From the NCBI GenBank assembly GCA_023525715.1, contig CM042010.1, positions 80,043,894 through 80,107,893 of the forward strand: a stretch of DNA of 64,000 nt, in the 5' to 3' direction. Below are positions 49,101 through 63,116 of the stretch, piece by piece (positions within the stretch are counted from its first letter, which is position 1; each line of letters starts with the position of its first letter). Under the pieces are notes generated by a model. That model saw only the letters and a program-made list of their open reading frames with translations. It searched no databases and had not been told where the DNA came from. This stretch comes from Cichorium intybus. Lineage: Eukaryota; Streptophyta; Magnoliopsida; Asterales; Asteraceae. Made by a program: the position numbers and the translations under genes.

Positions 49101-49883
49101 ACCATAACAACCCTTCACAATGGTCCATAACCCTTACAAACCTTCATAATAGTCCATATCCCATCACAACCCTTAATAATTTACCATAACCCATCATAAC
49201 CCTTTGTAATGGTACATAACCCATCACAACCCTTCATAATTGACCATCACCTATCACAACCCTTCATGATGGTCAATAACCTATCATAATCCTTTAAAAT
49301 GGTCCATAACCCATCACAACCTTCATAATAGTCCATAAACCATTCAACCTTTCATAATGGTCCATAACCCATCACAACATTTTCTAATGGTCTATAATCC
49401 TTCACAACACTTGATAATTAACCATACCCATCACAACCCTTCATATTTGTCCATAACCCAACACAACCCTTTCTATGGTCCATAACCCTCCACAACCCTT
49501 CATCATTGACCATAACCTAGCACTACCCTTTTTAATGGTCAATAACCCAGCATAATCCTTCATAATGGTTCATAACCCATCACAACCTTCATAATAGTAC
49601 ATAACTCATACAACCCTTCATAGTGGTCCATAATCCATCACAACCCTTTCTAATGGTCCATAAACCATCACAACCCTTTCTATGGTCCGTAACCCATCGT
49701 AACCCAACATAATGGTCCATAACCATAACAACCCTTCATAATGGTCTATAACCCATACAAACCTTCATAAAAGTCCGTAACCCATCACAACCCTTCATAA
49801 TTGACGGTAACACATCACAGCCCTTTGTAATGGTACATAACCCATCACAACCCTTCATAATTAACCATAAGCTATATCAAACT
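46168..49883. repeat. 30-bp satellite array, main segment, higher-order period
   Basis: About 3.7 kb of roughly 125 tandem units (CCATAACCCATCACAACCCT plus TCATAATGGT). Units differ in a repeated order: a variant with CTGCATAATGG or a close form lies at 46756, 47351, 47937, 48492, 49084 and 49705, spaced 595, 586, 555, 592 and 621 bp. That is a higher-order repeat of about 20 units. Open frames on the minus strand simply reflect the 30-bp (10-codon) period. Confidence 0.93.
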
Positions 49884-50669
49884 TGTTGGATTAGGTGTCT
49901 AAGCCATGACTATAATTTACGAATATACTTGATTGACAGCAGCACAGTCCTTTTGGGTTGCCCTCAAAACCTAGCAGAGGACAAGATAAGTTAAAGAGAG
50001 AGAGAGAGAGAGAGAGAAATATGGTTTATTAATATATTATGAGAATAATATATTAATTAAAAATCATAACATTTAATTAATAATTGCTTAGAAATTAATT
50101 GGAATTAATTTTTGGATTAATTGGATTAATTAAAGGTACAGGGGCTGAATTGTAATTGTTCAATAGTTGAGCAATGGACAATTAGGGCTTGGGGATGGTG
50201 GACGAATTTTAGGCTTTCTTAAGCCTTAAGAATTCGTAAATTACCTTATATGGTATAAGGGATTATTTATGGTATGATAAGTAGATTCAGTTATATGATA
50301 AAAGCCTTATTTTGTCAAGATCTTAAATAAGGCAGTTATACTCCTTATCACTTATCATATGGAAACTATAAATAGAGGCATCCTCCCACCCCTAAAAGCT
50401 ACGAAATTAAGGAGTATTCTCCTCCTTTCTATCTTTTTTTCTTGCTTGCTTGGTTCTGGGTATGAGCCATTAAAGGCACGACACTTGTGGTGCTTGCTTC
50501 AAAGAGATCTAAGGATCAAAGGTTAGTTTTTCTTCCTTATTTCTTTTAGTAATTTTTTTGTTTGGACTTTAGGATTATTATTACATGTTCAATGATAGAA
50601 AACATAGATCCAATCTAGGTTGCATGTGAACTTAGGGTTTTAGTTCATAGATTTGCAGAAAACCTTTCA
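49884..50669 (+). repeat. Element G 5' LTR
   Basis: 786 bp, TGTTGGATTAGG...CCTTTCA. It has a (GA)n run near 49998-50021 and a TATA box, TATAAATAG, at 50367-50375. Confidence 0.9.
50367..50375 (+). promoter_or_regulatory. TATA box in G LTR
   Basis: TATAAATAG; the 3' LTR has the same at 57066-57074. Confidence 0.65.
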
Positions 50670-50670
50670 G

Positions 50671-50682
50671 TGGTATCAGAGC
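50671..50682 (+). other. Primer-binding site of element G
   Basis: TGGTATCAGAGC one base after the LTR; initiator tRNA-Met type. Confidence 0.9.
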
Positions 50683-51900
50683 TTTTGGTTGTTTTCTAAT
50701 TGAATTACTGTAATTGTTATCCTTAGATTTAGGGTTTATAGAAACTAAACCCTAAAAGAAGGCCTAATCGAAATTAGGGCTAGGGTTTTCAAAACCCTAG
50801 CCTGCACCCCCTTGTCTGCGAAAATGGGCTCTAGGGTTTTGCAGGTTTCTTATTTTTGGTAATTGTGATCAATTAATAATTGGAAACCCTAATCCCATTG
50901 CTTGTATTTTTTGATAATTAGGGGATTAGATAGGATTAAATTAATTTGATTAATTTGTGATGCCTATCTAGATTTAATTAATTTAATTAATTGTTTTAAT
51001 TAAAAGATAAATTAAATCATTTAAAGGTTTAAATTTAATTTTAAATTAAAGAGTTAGTTTTAGAAAATTAAAAGATTAAACAAGAAATATTTTAAAATGT
51101 TTAAAATACATCTTATATGTATTATTATTAAATGTTTATATTTTAAATATAAGATAAAATTGGTTAGTCTTACCGTTAGTAGACCTCATTTACAAAACTA
51201 TCCTATAAATAGGGTATAAGGCGACTGCTTATAAAATGGCAGTCTAATGGGCGTCCACTCTCACCCATCGCTCTCCTGGCCAGTCAAGTGTCGTTAGCCG
51301 AACGGGTTTGATGGGACCGCTTAATTCTCATTAAAAGTATAATGCTATAATTGAAAGTACTAGAACAATTCTTAAAAATCCCAAATCTAGTTACTTTAGG
51401 AAAAATGTGAATTAGATGCTAATCCATGAAATTGCACATTACACTTTATGAAACATTGATGGAGCGTGTGTGGTTAACCGGCACACCAATAGGGGTTCAT
51501 AAAGAGTGGTAATGGGTTTCTCATGATTTATCATTGTTGATGGAGCGTGTGTAGTTAACCGGCACATCAATTAGAGATGACAAATGTCATTGAGGTTACC
51601 GAGCACATTTGCATGGTTATTCACATCCAGTTTGTGATCCTCGGCATCCCAGTCACGAACAGTGGAGCACATCCGAGATTAAACATGTCATTGAACAGTT
51701 CAATGAATCTCAACAGATCTAGGAATTTCATCAGATGAAATTGATAAGTGTTTTATCTACCTTAATGACCATTATGTTATGATTACGGCATCCCTCTTCA
51801 GACCATAGTTGGGGTATTTTGGATCCTAGCCTTGTTAAATAATAAATTGGGTAATTATTTAAAAGGAATAAAATTAAACTAACAAATTCAAATTTTATAA
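50683..51900 (+). other. Element G 5' leader
   Basis: AT-rich, non-coding. It has two copies of a motif TGGAGCGTGTGTGG followed by ACCGGCACA (51460 and 51541) and a shorter relative near 51595. The same motif returns at 54475 and 55466. Confidence 0.75.
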
Positions 51901-52710
51901 ATGTCTAAAAATAGTGTCAATTCTTATCCTTCTCCTCCTTCACCCATCTCTGAGAGTTTCATAATGCACCTGTTACATATGGTAAGGCTGACTGGCCTGA
52001 ACTATGTGGTATGGCCTCACAAATAGAGAATAGTTCTTAGTTTTGTTGGCAAACCATATCTGACTGAGTGTCCGCTCCCCAAAGCATGGTGTCACACAGT
52101 AGCCTGTGATGAGCATGGCCCCTTGACTATTAAGTCAAGGAAAGTTTGTTGCCTCATGTTATTGATCATTGACCCCAAGTTCCGCAGGGATTTAGAATTC
52201 CTAGGGTCAGATAAGTTAGCATAGCTGGTTGAGGAAAGGTTTCGAGAACCGGCTTAAAAAGGGATGAGCTAAAATCTTCAAAGAGTTTGAAGTATGCAGG
52301 AAGTAGCATCAGTTCACATGTTCTCAAGATAGAGAGACACATAGGTGAACTGTATAAATTTGGTCACCCTTTAATCGGGAGTTGAGCATTAACTGGACTC
52401 GCCGATATGTTCATCCAGATGTACAGAAAGGGCAACCAGATAAGACATTCATGGAAATGCATTCAATGTTGACTCTGTACGAGTCGTTCATGGAGAAGCA
52501 TAGTTCCATTGGTTCAGCTGCTTCAGGATTGAGTCCAGTGATAAGGTACATCAAGAAATGATCCAGATCGTCTGGACCAGTTCATTGATGTCTCAAACTG
52601 GGAATCCACAAGGCGGGACACAGTCACGGAAAGATTGGAAAAATGCTTCGAAGCCGAATGGTTTGGCAACTCATGGAATATCTTAAAACTCAGAACTCCT
52701 GATCCTTAAT
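51901..52710 (+). pseudogene. Degenerate gag remnant in element G
   Basis: ATG at 51903, followed by a Ser/Pro-rich start and RLTGLNYVVWPHK, which resembles the N-terminal gag signature L-T-G-x-N-Y-x-x-W of copia elements, then a stop and a continuation with VGKPYLTECPLPKAW. After that the similarity dissolves into stops. It matches the expected place of gag after the leader. It is non-functional; the exact 3' limit is a guess. Confidence 0.55.
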
Positions 52711-55700
52711 TCCTTGATACAGAATGTGTTTCTCACATTTGCTCTGTATGCATGGACTATGTAGGATGCGGGATGTTGTTGCATAGGAGCATGTTCTGAT
52801 TAGATCGGAAGCTCATGCAGTTTTAGAGTTTAGTTAGATATTATAATTCTGTTATTAGCTCATTAGATGCGTAAGACATTGTATATCATATAGTACATTC
52901 TTCAATGGTATTTTGGTTTTATAAAATATTGATTTTCTTTAATACATATTTATTTAAATTACCCTTGAAATGTTGTATGAGTATGTTATTTGCATGAATG
53001 GCAATAACTTGAATGTTGATACATCCAAAGTGTTTGGATTCCTGAATTGTTCCGTATATGATTGTTAAAGTAAATTTTATAAGGATCAATTCAGCCAAAG
53101 TTCCAGTTTGATAGGACTTTGGAATCATTTGACTTAGAGCCACATGATGAATTGAGTTCTTAATGAAATCATTTGTGGCAAGAAATGAATCACCCAAAGA
53201 TCCAGTGGATAGGATTTTGGAATCAGTTGACTTAAAGTCAGGTGATGATTGCATATCTTGAACAAAAATTAACAAAGTCATAAATTTACATAGAGATGTA
53301 AAAGACATTAAGATTATGAGCAACAGACACAACAGTTACTGTGTATTGCTCGAATCATCGAAAAGAACACAATTAGTTATACTTCACGATATTTGTCAAT
53401 TAGCGTGACGAGTATGGTTTCACTTATCAGAATAAGCGATAGAATTGAAATCTTGAACAGTTCAAGAACTTCAAATGAAGTATAAGATCAACAAGAATTT
53501 GAGTCACAACATAAACTGAAAAAATGTTTCACAGTATATCCTCTTCCAAGAACATTAATGGTCATAATTTGTCTTAAGGAAGATAATGGAGCATTAATCG
53601 AAATAGTTTCATCCTTGTTGTATGAGATACATCTGCAATTAGTTTCCGATGAATTGAATATTCAACCAGTCAGACCATAGAAACCATATTCCGACCACAT
53701 TTTAGACTAAGTAGGTTATGTAGACATTGTCTAAAATGTAAAGCTGGGATCGTCCCACTTGTACATAGGAAGTCCAGGGTCATGTAGCGTTCGTCCGAAC
53801 CTCATGACTAGCCTGTTCCTGATTAGCAGTGTCGTTTCATTGGTTGTCCCGACTGTAACTATGAATGAAGAGTTCTTTTAGAAATGACTCATATTATAAG
53901 GAAATAGTGTGAGTAAAAATAATCCTGAATGAGTTCAGGATAAGCCAATTGAAAGAACCTTAGTCGTCACTAAGCCTTGACCAGGAATCAGATTCCTGTT
54001 AAACCTGACATAATCCTCTCTTGACCAGTAGTATTGATCACCATCATAAGTAGTTATGATTTGGGTGACATACCGATTAGTGGTGAAACACTAAAGTTGG
54101 TACAAATAAACAGTCCGACTACTTGGAAGCATTGGTGAGCCCGGTTGCTACCAAATAAGAGAACCTTAGGGCAAGACACAGTCTATGTAACAATTTGATT
54201 GACTTTACACCTGGTCTAAAAATCAGTGGGAGTAATTGAGTCATCAAAAGAAAGTGACATGGATAGAAATGTCTATGTGACAATTTGAATGATTTTACAC
54301 CTGGTCTAAAAACCAGTGGGAGTAGTTGAATCATCAAAAGAAAGAGACATGGATAGAAATATACTTACAGAACATCTGGTTGAGTGAGACGATACTCAGA
54401 GTCAAGAAATTGATTTCGAGAGAAGCACTCTTAATAGAAGATGAAATTATGTGTGGCACATTATGAGACGTTAGTGGAGCGCGTGTGGATTACCGGCACA
54501 CTAATAGGAACTCACAAAGAGCATGCAAATACAGTAGGTATATGACCCCAGGATTCATCCCATGGACACCTTGGAAGAAAGGAGATTCGGATTCTCAAAA
54601 TGTGCCAATAGGTTTGGATTTTGTGAATAGCCTGAAAGATTCCCATAACTATGTCAGAAAGGTTTCAGATTCTCAAAATTTACCAAAAGGTTTGGATTTT
54701 GTGAATAGTATGAAATAGTCAATGCCAGTGGGAGTACCTCTGTTATCTACTATCACTATATGTGGGTTACATACTGTTTCTAGAAATGTCTCTTATCATT
54801 ACAAAGTGTAATAACTTGGTGTTAAGAGATGGATCGCAATGAAAGACTTAAAAGAGATACAACATAGTTAAGTGGTTGTGAACATCTATGAGATAGATCA
54901 AAAACTCTGCCAATATGATCTTGATAAGATTCAAGATGTATAGCCGCAGGAAAAGAGTTTCCTATCACTACAAAGTGTGATGACTTGGCATGAGAGAAAC
55001 AAAGAAGGTGCAACATACTCGCGTAGTTTACAGACGTCTATCGGATAGATGAAATCATCAGTATAGACCTAGCCATCGTAAGCATGATCTTGATAAGATT
55101 CAAGATGCATGAGAAAGAGTCTCCGAAAGGAAAAAGTTTTCTCGAAAATCGTGACACAGGTAATCTCTAGATTCTGAAAGGGTTTGGAATGAGATTACAT
55201 TGGATCCCACGAGATTCTTGGATCGATAAGAAGTGTCATGAACATGTCCTGATGACTTAATGCTTAGAGCATAGTAGGTTGGATTCAGGATACAATCTGG
55301 CTGAGAGGACTAAATGAATTATTTAAACGCACGTGAGAAATCATTGGGAAATGATTAGGGTGAATGTTCGTAACAATATGAAAGGAGTTTCAAATCGGTA
55401 AACTGTTTACACCAAGACGTGGTAATGTAGGACTTCATGGTTAAAAGGCTTCGTTGGCTTTGTGATGGAGCGCGTGTGGGTCACCGGCACATCACAACAC
55501 CTCGAAAGAGTCTTAGGGTGCAGTCATATGGACTAAAGACCCCGAGAACCACGGGAAGTCACAGTACACATCACCAAAATAGAGTTGTAAGTGAGAATGA
55601 CAGAATGACAAATTGAGATATTATCGGAAGAGTGTCCGATTGGATAAAATGTATCAATGTAAGACATTTTGGATACATAGAAAGAGTGAAAGGTCATGTA

Positions 55701-56590
55701 GACATAGATATAAAACATGAATTAAATGTTTAAAAGAAATCTAGAAACCGATAATAGTTTTATGAAAGATCCGACTTGGTGATTACCTCGTGGAGACTTG
55801 GTAATAAGCAAGAGTAGCTACCAGTCAGATTTTATGTTTCACTTTTCGCATGTTTCACTTCTCGAATGATTTAATTATTCAGAAAGGTCCACAGTCGCTC
55901 ATACTTTGGGAAGTAAGTATTGAATCAAGACTGCCATGAATTGGTTTGTAGATTGTCTAAGGAGTTAGACATAGCAATAGGATTGCTACAACATTCATGA
56001 GTACTTAGAAATGGATATTTGAGTATTGGATAAACCCGCGCTCAACAGATTGCTTCATGGATTATATCACGAGCAATTTTGAGACGATAATATCTTATGG
56101 TCTTGAAGCGGAGACATATAAGTTGAAATTTACAAGTCGGTTGTGCATTGATAATGCGTAAACGCATCGGTAACTCGATGCTATAAAACGTACTGTTATG
56201 CGTGATTTTGATGAGTAAAAGACACAAGCATATGAGTCGAAGCTTATTCATTCCTTGACCCTAATGGGAAACAAATATCTGTAGGCCTCTCAATGATTTT
56301 GAAGTTGACTAAAGTGCTGGCCAGCCAGGACTGAATTGATGTGTTCAATTAGAAGTCCTATGTCATATGCAAATAGGAAATCGGGAAACAGAGTATCGGA
56401 CAGAGATTGATCTCAATCCATGTCTTATGTCCGGAAATATCTTGTTGGACGGAGGATCATATAATCACTTATCTTAGGACACAGAACTGACTAGGTCAGA
56501 GTTCGGTAGCATGCTTTTGGAAGCTACAATTTGCTAGTCAATTTAGAAGCTTTATTGAATTATAGTCATAGACTTATCCAAGTGGAATAT
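52711..56590 (+). other. Element G interior without recognisable genes
   Basis: 3.9 kb with no recognisable domain on either strand. It contains local tandem duplications: 90 bp at 54181-54270 and 54271-54360, a block of about 79 bp at 54589 and 54668, and one of about 170 bp at 54795 and 54965, plus motif copies at 54475 and 55466. A weak polypurine tract (AAGTGGAATAT) lies before the 3' LTR. Confidence 0.7.
54181..54360 (+). repeat. 90-bp tandem duplication in element G
   Basis: Two adjacent 90-bp units starting GTCTATGT, each containing TTTACACCTGGTCTAAAAA and CAGTGGGAGTA, differing at several sites. Confidence 0.9.
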
Positions 56591-57369
56591 TGTTGATTAG
56601 GTGTCTAAACCATTACTATAATTTAGGAATATACTTGATTGATAGCAGCACAGTCCTTTTGGGTTGCCCTCAAAACCTAGCAGAGGATAAGATAACTTAA
56701 AGAGAGAGAGAGAGAAATATGGTTTATTAAAATATTATGAGAATAACATATTAATTAGAAATCATAATATTTAATTAATAATTGATAAGAAATTAATTGG
56801 AATTAATTTTGGGATTAATTGGATTAATTAAAGGTACAGGGGCTGAATTATAATTGTTTAATAGTTGAGCAATGGACAATTTACGGCTTGGGGATGGTGG
56901 ATGAATTTAAGGCTTTCTTAAGCCTTAAGAATTCGTAATTTACCTTATATGGTATGAGGGATTATTTATGGTATGATAAGTAGATTCGGTTATATGATAA
57001 AAGCCTTATTATGTCAGGATCTTAAATAAGGCAGTTACACTCCTTATCACTTATCATATGGAAACTATAAATAGATGCATCCTCCCACCCCTAAAAGCCA
57101 CGAAATTAAGGAGTATTCTCCTCCTTTCTCTCTTTTTTTCTTGCTTGCTTGGTTCTGGGTATAAGCCATTAGAGGCAAGACACTTGTGGTGTTTGCTTCC
57201 AAGAGATCTAAGGATCAAAAGGTTAGTTTTTCTTTCTTATTTCTTTTAGTAATTTTTTTGTTTGGCCTTTAGGATTATTATTACATGTTCAATGATAGAA
57301 AACATATATACAATCTATGTTGGATGTGAACTTAGGGTTTTAGTTCATAGATTTGCAGAAAACCTTTCA
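56591..57369 (+). repeat. Element G 3' LTR
   Basis: 779 bp, TGTTGATTAGG...CCTTTCA, with a shorter GA run than the 5' LTR and numerous substitutions. Confidence 0.9.
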
Positions 57370-58796
57370 AAACCTTCATAATAGTCCATAATGCATCATA
57401 ACCCTTCATAATGATCCATAACTCATCATAACCTTCATGATGGTCCATAACCCATCACAACCTTTTATAATGGTCCATAGCCCATCACAATCCATTATAA
57501 TTGAGCATAACCCATCACAACCCTTCATAATGGTCCATAACCCAGGACAACCCTTTCTATGGTCCATAACCCATCATAACCCTTCATAATTGACCAAAAG
57601 CTATCACAACCCTTCATAATGGTCAATAACCCGTCATAATCCTTCATAATGGTTCATAACTCATCACAACCATCATAATAGTACATAACTCATACAACCC
57701 TTCATAATGGTCCATAACCCATCACAACCCTTTCTAATGGTCCATAAACCATCACAACCCTTTCTATGGTCCATAACCCATCATAACCCTGCATAATGGT
57801 CCATAACCATAACAACCCTTCATAATGGTCCATAACCCATACAAACCTTCATAATTGTCCATAACCCATCACAACCCTTCATAATTGACCGTAAACCATC
57901 ACAACCCTTTGTAATGGTCCATAACCCATCACAACCCTTTATAATTAACCATAACCTATCCCAACCCTTCATAATGGTACATAATCAACTATGACATTTC
58001 GTAATGGTACATAACCCATCACAACCTTCATAATGGTTCATAACCCATCACAACCTTTTATAATGGTCCATCACCCATCACAGCCCTTCATAATTGAGCA
58101 TAACCCATCACAACCCTTCATAATTGTCCATAACCCGGCACAACCCTTTCTATAGTCCATAACCCATCACAATGCTTCATAATTGACCATAACCTATCAC
58201 ATCCCTTCATAATGGTTAATAACCCATCATAATCCTTCATAATGCTTCATAACCCATCCTAACCTTCATAATAGTACATAACTATATAACCCTTCATAAT
58301 GGTCCATAACCCATCACAACCCTTTCTAATGGTCCATAACCCATCAAAACCCTTTCTATGGTCCATAACCCATCGCAATACTGCATAATGGTCCATAACC
58401 ATAACAACACTTCATAATGGTCCATCACCTATACAAACCTTCATAATAGTCCATAAGCCATCACAACCCTTAATAATTTACCATAACCCATCACAATGCT
58501 TTATAATGGTACATAACCCATCACAACCCTTCATAATTGACCGTAACATATCACAACCCTTCATAAAGGTCAATAACCTATCATAATTCTTTAAAATGGT
58601 CCATAACTCATCATAACCTTCATAATAGTCTATAAACCATACAACCCTTCATAATGGTCAATAACCCATCACAACCCTTTCTAATGGTCTAGAATCCTTC
58701 ACAACACTTGATAATTAACCATAACCCATCACAACCTTCATAATGGTCCATAACCCAGCATAATACTTTCTATGGTCCATAACCCACCACACCCTT
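57370..58796. repeat. 30-bp satellite array, last segment
   Basis: Continuation of the array after G, about 48 units. The CTGCATAATGG marker units lie at 57789 and 58381, 592 bp apart, the same higher-order spacing as in the main segment. It ends at the rearranged LTR of element F. Confidence 0.92.
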
Positions 58797-59921
<1,125 letters not shown>

Positions 59922-59923
59922 AT

Positions 59924-59935
59924 CGGTATCAGAGC
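59924..59935 (+). other. Primer-binding site of element F, one mismatch
   Basis: CGGTATCAGAGC where the family has TGGTATCAGAGC. The change lies in the first paired base. Confidence 0.85.
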
Positions 59936-59939
59936 CATG

Positions 59940-61841
59940 GCTATATTACATGTTTAGATAATAAGTTTATTTGGATAAACTTGTTTTTTGGAAGCCATGA
60001 ATGTTCATCTTCTTAAATGAAAGTTTCATGCATGGCTTCTTTGGCAACATGCAAGTATATTATCTATGATTTTATGTAACCAACTATATCTTATGATTAG
60101 CATGCTTTTGGTTACATAAATTGTTGCCTTAGAAAAACAAAGTGTTGATTTTCTTATGATTTTATGTGATAACATGGTGCATAAACAAGCCAAGGACCAT
60201 ATGATGCATGTTTTGTGTTTTTATTCGATATGGTTGTAATCTATTCATTTATTCAAATGGTTTGTAATAATAATTAGTTATTTCCTTCTTAATATTCATT
60301 TTGTAAATATTAGAATAGTTGTATTTTATTTATTTCACTAAATGTAACAAGAGAAGGAAGTAAAAGACCAAGAGAAGATTGCACCCAACAGCAGCACTTT
60401 CTGAAGAGCTGCTGTCCAGATTTCAAAATTGTTTTGAAAGTGTTTTTAAAATTCATATCTTGGTTATTTGGTGATATACTTGTTGGTAACTTTAATATCT
60501 AGTATATACATTAAGTTTCAACAAGTATTAGCATCAATATACCCAAGAATGAATTGAAAAATGCAACAAAAACCACAAAACTTTTTCCTGCTGCCCCTGG
60601 ATTTCGCAAGTTTTCAAGGGGGCAAAGAAAATTCATAACTCACTCAAGGATGTCAAGAAATGGTGGTTCAAGTGTCTTTTGGTGATATAAGAAGCTTGGC
60701 AAAATTGTAGCCAAATCGAAGATCATTTGGTTGAGTTTTTGTCACCCTTTTGTCCCTAGGTTTGGACTTGATATTTCATGTGTGGCTCACATGAAATATC
60801 AAACTAGTTGGCTTGTGTTTATGCACCCATGCATGCTTGTGATGTTTGAATGTTTTATTATGTTATGTTGTGGATGAAAATAAGATTTTGCATGCTAGAC
60901 AACCTAGATAATTAAACATAATCATCAAGGAGTTTGTATTTTTTAAAAGTTGACATTTAAAACATAAGATGTGATAAAATTGGTTTTATTAAAATGGGTT
61001 TTGTTATAAAACCTATTAAGTCAAGTTTTGAAAATGATTGAAACAAGAAATAAAATGGAGATTTTATGAACTCTTACAAACTCCAACCCTAAGTAATAAT
61101 GGTAATTATTTAGGATTATAAATTGGTTCTAATATATGTGATCAAACTCAAACTTAATATTGGATATTAATTGTAATCTTGACCACAAACAAAGAATCAA
61201 TATAATGGAGATTTTATGATTAAGGAACCAATTAACAAAATAAGATTTAATGGTACCATGTTCATTTGATGCATGCAATCTACATGATACCATATATTTT
61301 TCAAAATTAGAATTGTAAAACATTCAAATCCCTTATGAAATACGAATCAATGCCGTCCCTCTTAAAGACACTCATGTATCACTTGTATTTCCTTGTGGGA
61401 TAAAGGATACCTAACCACTTGGAGTCTTCTTGTGATACAAGAAGTAGTTTTGCAATATTGATGGGATAAAGGACACCTAACCATCAATAGTTGACAAAAC
61501 TACACGTCCGTTTAAGTAGGATGATTCGTTTGGAAATCTCTTGTGATAAAGGTCACCTAAGCATTAGAAATCCAAGGCATAGATGGGATCAAACATGCCA
61601 AACTTATAAATGTTATAATCGGATCCCATAACTCTAGAAATTATATCTGGATATAATTGGTAAACCGTTACCTACCTTGTTGATTCGAATAGGCGGGATA
61701 AAGGATACCTAACCACTTATTCGTGATGCAACTTGGATTCTAGACCTTAATTAATTAAAGTTTATGAAACAAGAAAGGATATTAATTATTAAGGACTTAA
61801 TATCATAATTTACTAAATAGAACCTTGTTAAAATTTTGTAG
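59940..61841 (+). other. Element F 5' leader
   Basis: Diverged but colinear with the leaders of A, B and D, with motif copies near 61397, 61465, 61543 and 61697. The 65-codon frame of the other copies is not preserved here. Confidence 0.85.
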
Positions 61842-63116
61842 ATGGCACCAAACAACACACACTCGGCTCCTAACAAAACCTCACTACGGTCTCTCCTTGA
61901 AGGAGAAAAACTTAACCATACCAACTTCTTGGATTGGCACCGTAGTGTGAGAATTGTTCTCAAACAAGAAAAGAAAGAATATGTTCTCAATGAACCACTT
62001 CCAGAAGAGCCCCCTGCCATTCCTAAGCCCGCACACGATGCATGGCTTAAAAAGATGGATGATTCCATCGATGCATCATGCCTCATGTTGGCAACCATGA
62101 TTCCTGACCTTCAGAAGGATTTGGAGAATCATTCAGCCTATGACATGATTCATCAACTAAAGGAAATGTTCCAACAACTTGCAAGAACGGAAAGGTTCGA
62201 AACTGTTCGGGCTTTCCATGCTTGCAAGATGGAGGATGGGCAGTCGGTAAGCTCTTATGTGCTCAAAATGAAGAGTCACATTGATCATTTGGCACGTCTT
62301 GGAGTTGTGATGCCCGAAGAGCTAGCAACGGATATGATCCTTAACTCCTTGACAAAGTCCTTTGATCCTTTTGTCATGAATTTTAGCATAAATGGTTTAA
62401 ACAAGACTATCCCGGAATTACATGGGATGCTAATTACAGCGGAAAAGAATCTGCCTAAGAAAACCGCTCAAGTTCTCATGATCAAGGAAGGTGGCACAAA
62501 GAGAACTAAACCAGAACACCCCACCAACTCCAAGGGCAAGGGGAAAGCAAAAGCTTTCAAAGGTAAGGGCAAGAAAGTTGTCCAACCTTCCCATCCGTGC
62601 AAGAAGAAGGCAAAGGTTGCCAAAGAAGACACATGTTTTGAATGTGGCAAAGCTGGGCATTGGAAGAGAAATTGCCCTACTTATCTTGCGGAGTTGAAGA
62701 AAAAGAAGGCCGGTGAAGGCACTTCAGGTATCTATGTGATAGACCTAGAACTTTATAATTTATCTCCTAACACATGGGTATTTGATACTGGTTGTGGAAC
62801 TCACATATGTAATATGTTGCAGGGGTTCAAAAGGAGTAGGCAACTGAAGGCAAATGAGGTAGTACTTCGGGTTGGAAACGATGCAAGGGTTGCGGTGGAT
62901 TCAATTGGAAGTTTTAATTTATTACTACCTAATGGCTTGTGTGTGACATTGTTGAATGTTTACTATGTTCCTAGCTTGACTAGGAATATTATTTCGGTTG
63001 CTAAATTAAGACAATGTGGATTTGATCTTTCCTTTAATAATGATGATATTTGTGTTTACAAAAATAATGTATTCTATTTTGAGGCTAGGCCTTTAAATGG
63101 AATTTATGAAGTAAAC
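61842..63116 (+). pseudogene. Element F gag-protease, truncated by insertion
   Basis: Open from the family ATG to codon 425 (...NGIYEVN), then directly TGA, which is part of the inserted element H. It contains gag, a basic region, the CCHC knuckle (CFECGKAGHWKRNC) and protease D-T-G; pre-integrase, integrase, RT and RNase H are missing in the window. No internal stop. It differs from D at many residues (NFSING, DTCFEC, NDARVAV), so it is a more distant copy. A gag-protease product could be made if transcribed, but the TGA is fortuitous. Confidence 0.92.

Larger units (their letters stand above)
49884..57369 (+). mobile_element. Copia-like LTR element G without recognisable pol
   Basis: LTRs 49884-50669 and 56591-57369, a tRNA-Met primer site at 50671, and a 5-bp duplication AAACT/AAACC (49879-49883 and 57370-57374) inside the satellite. 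The 5.9-kb interior has only a gag-like remnant; no protease, integrase, RT or RNase H motif is visible on either strand. The LTRs differ at many sites, so it is older than D. It is either a decayed or a non-autonomous element. Confidence 0.87.

Noticed and set aside
49684..49883. Telomere-like AACCC motifs in the satellite
   Set aside because: The 30-bp unit contains AACCC but not tandem TTTAGGG-type repeats.
52919..53332. 137-codon minus-strand frame inside element G
   Set aside because: No recognisable domain, AT-rich, no conserved neighbour; probably chance.
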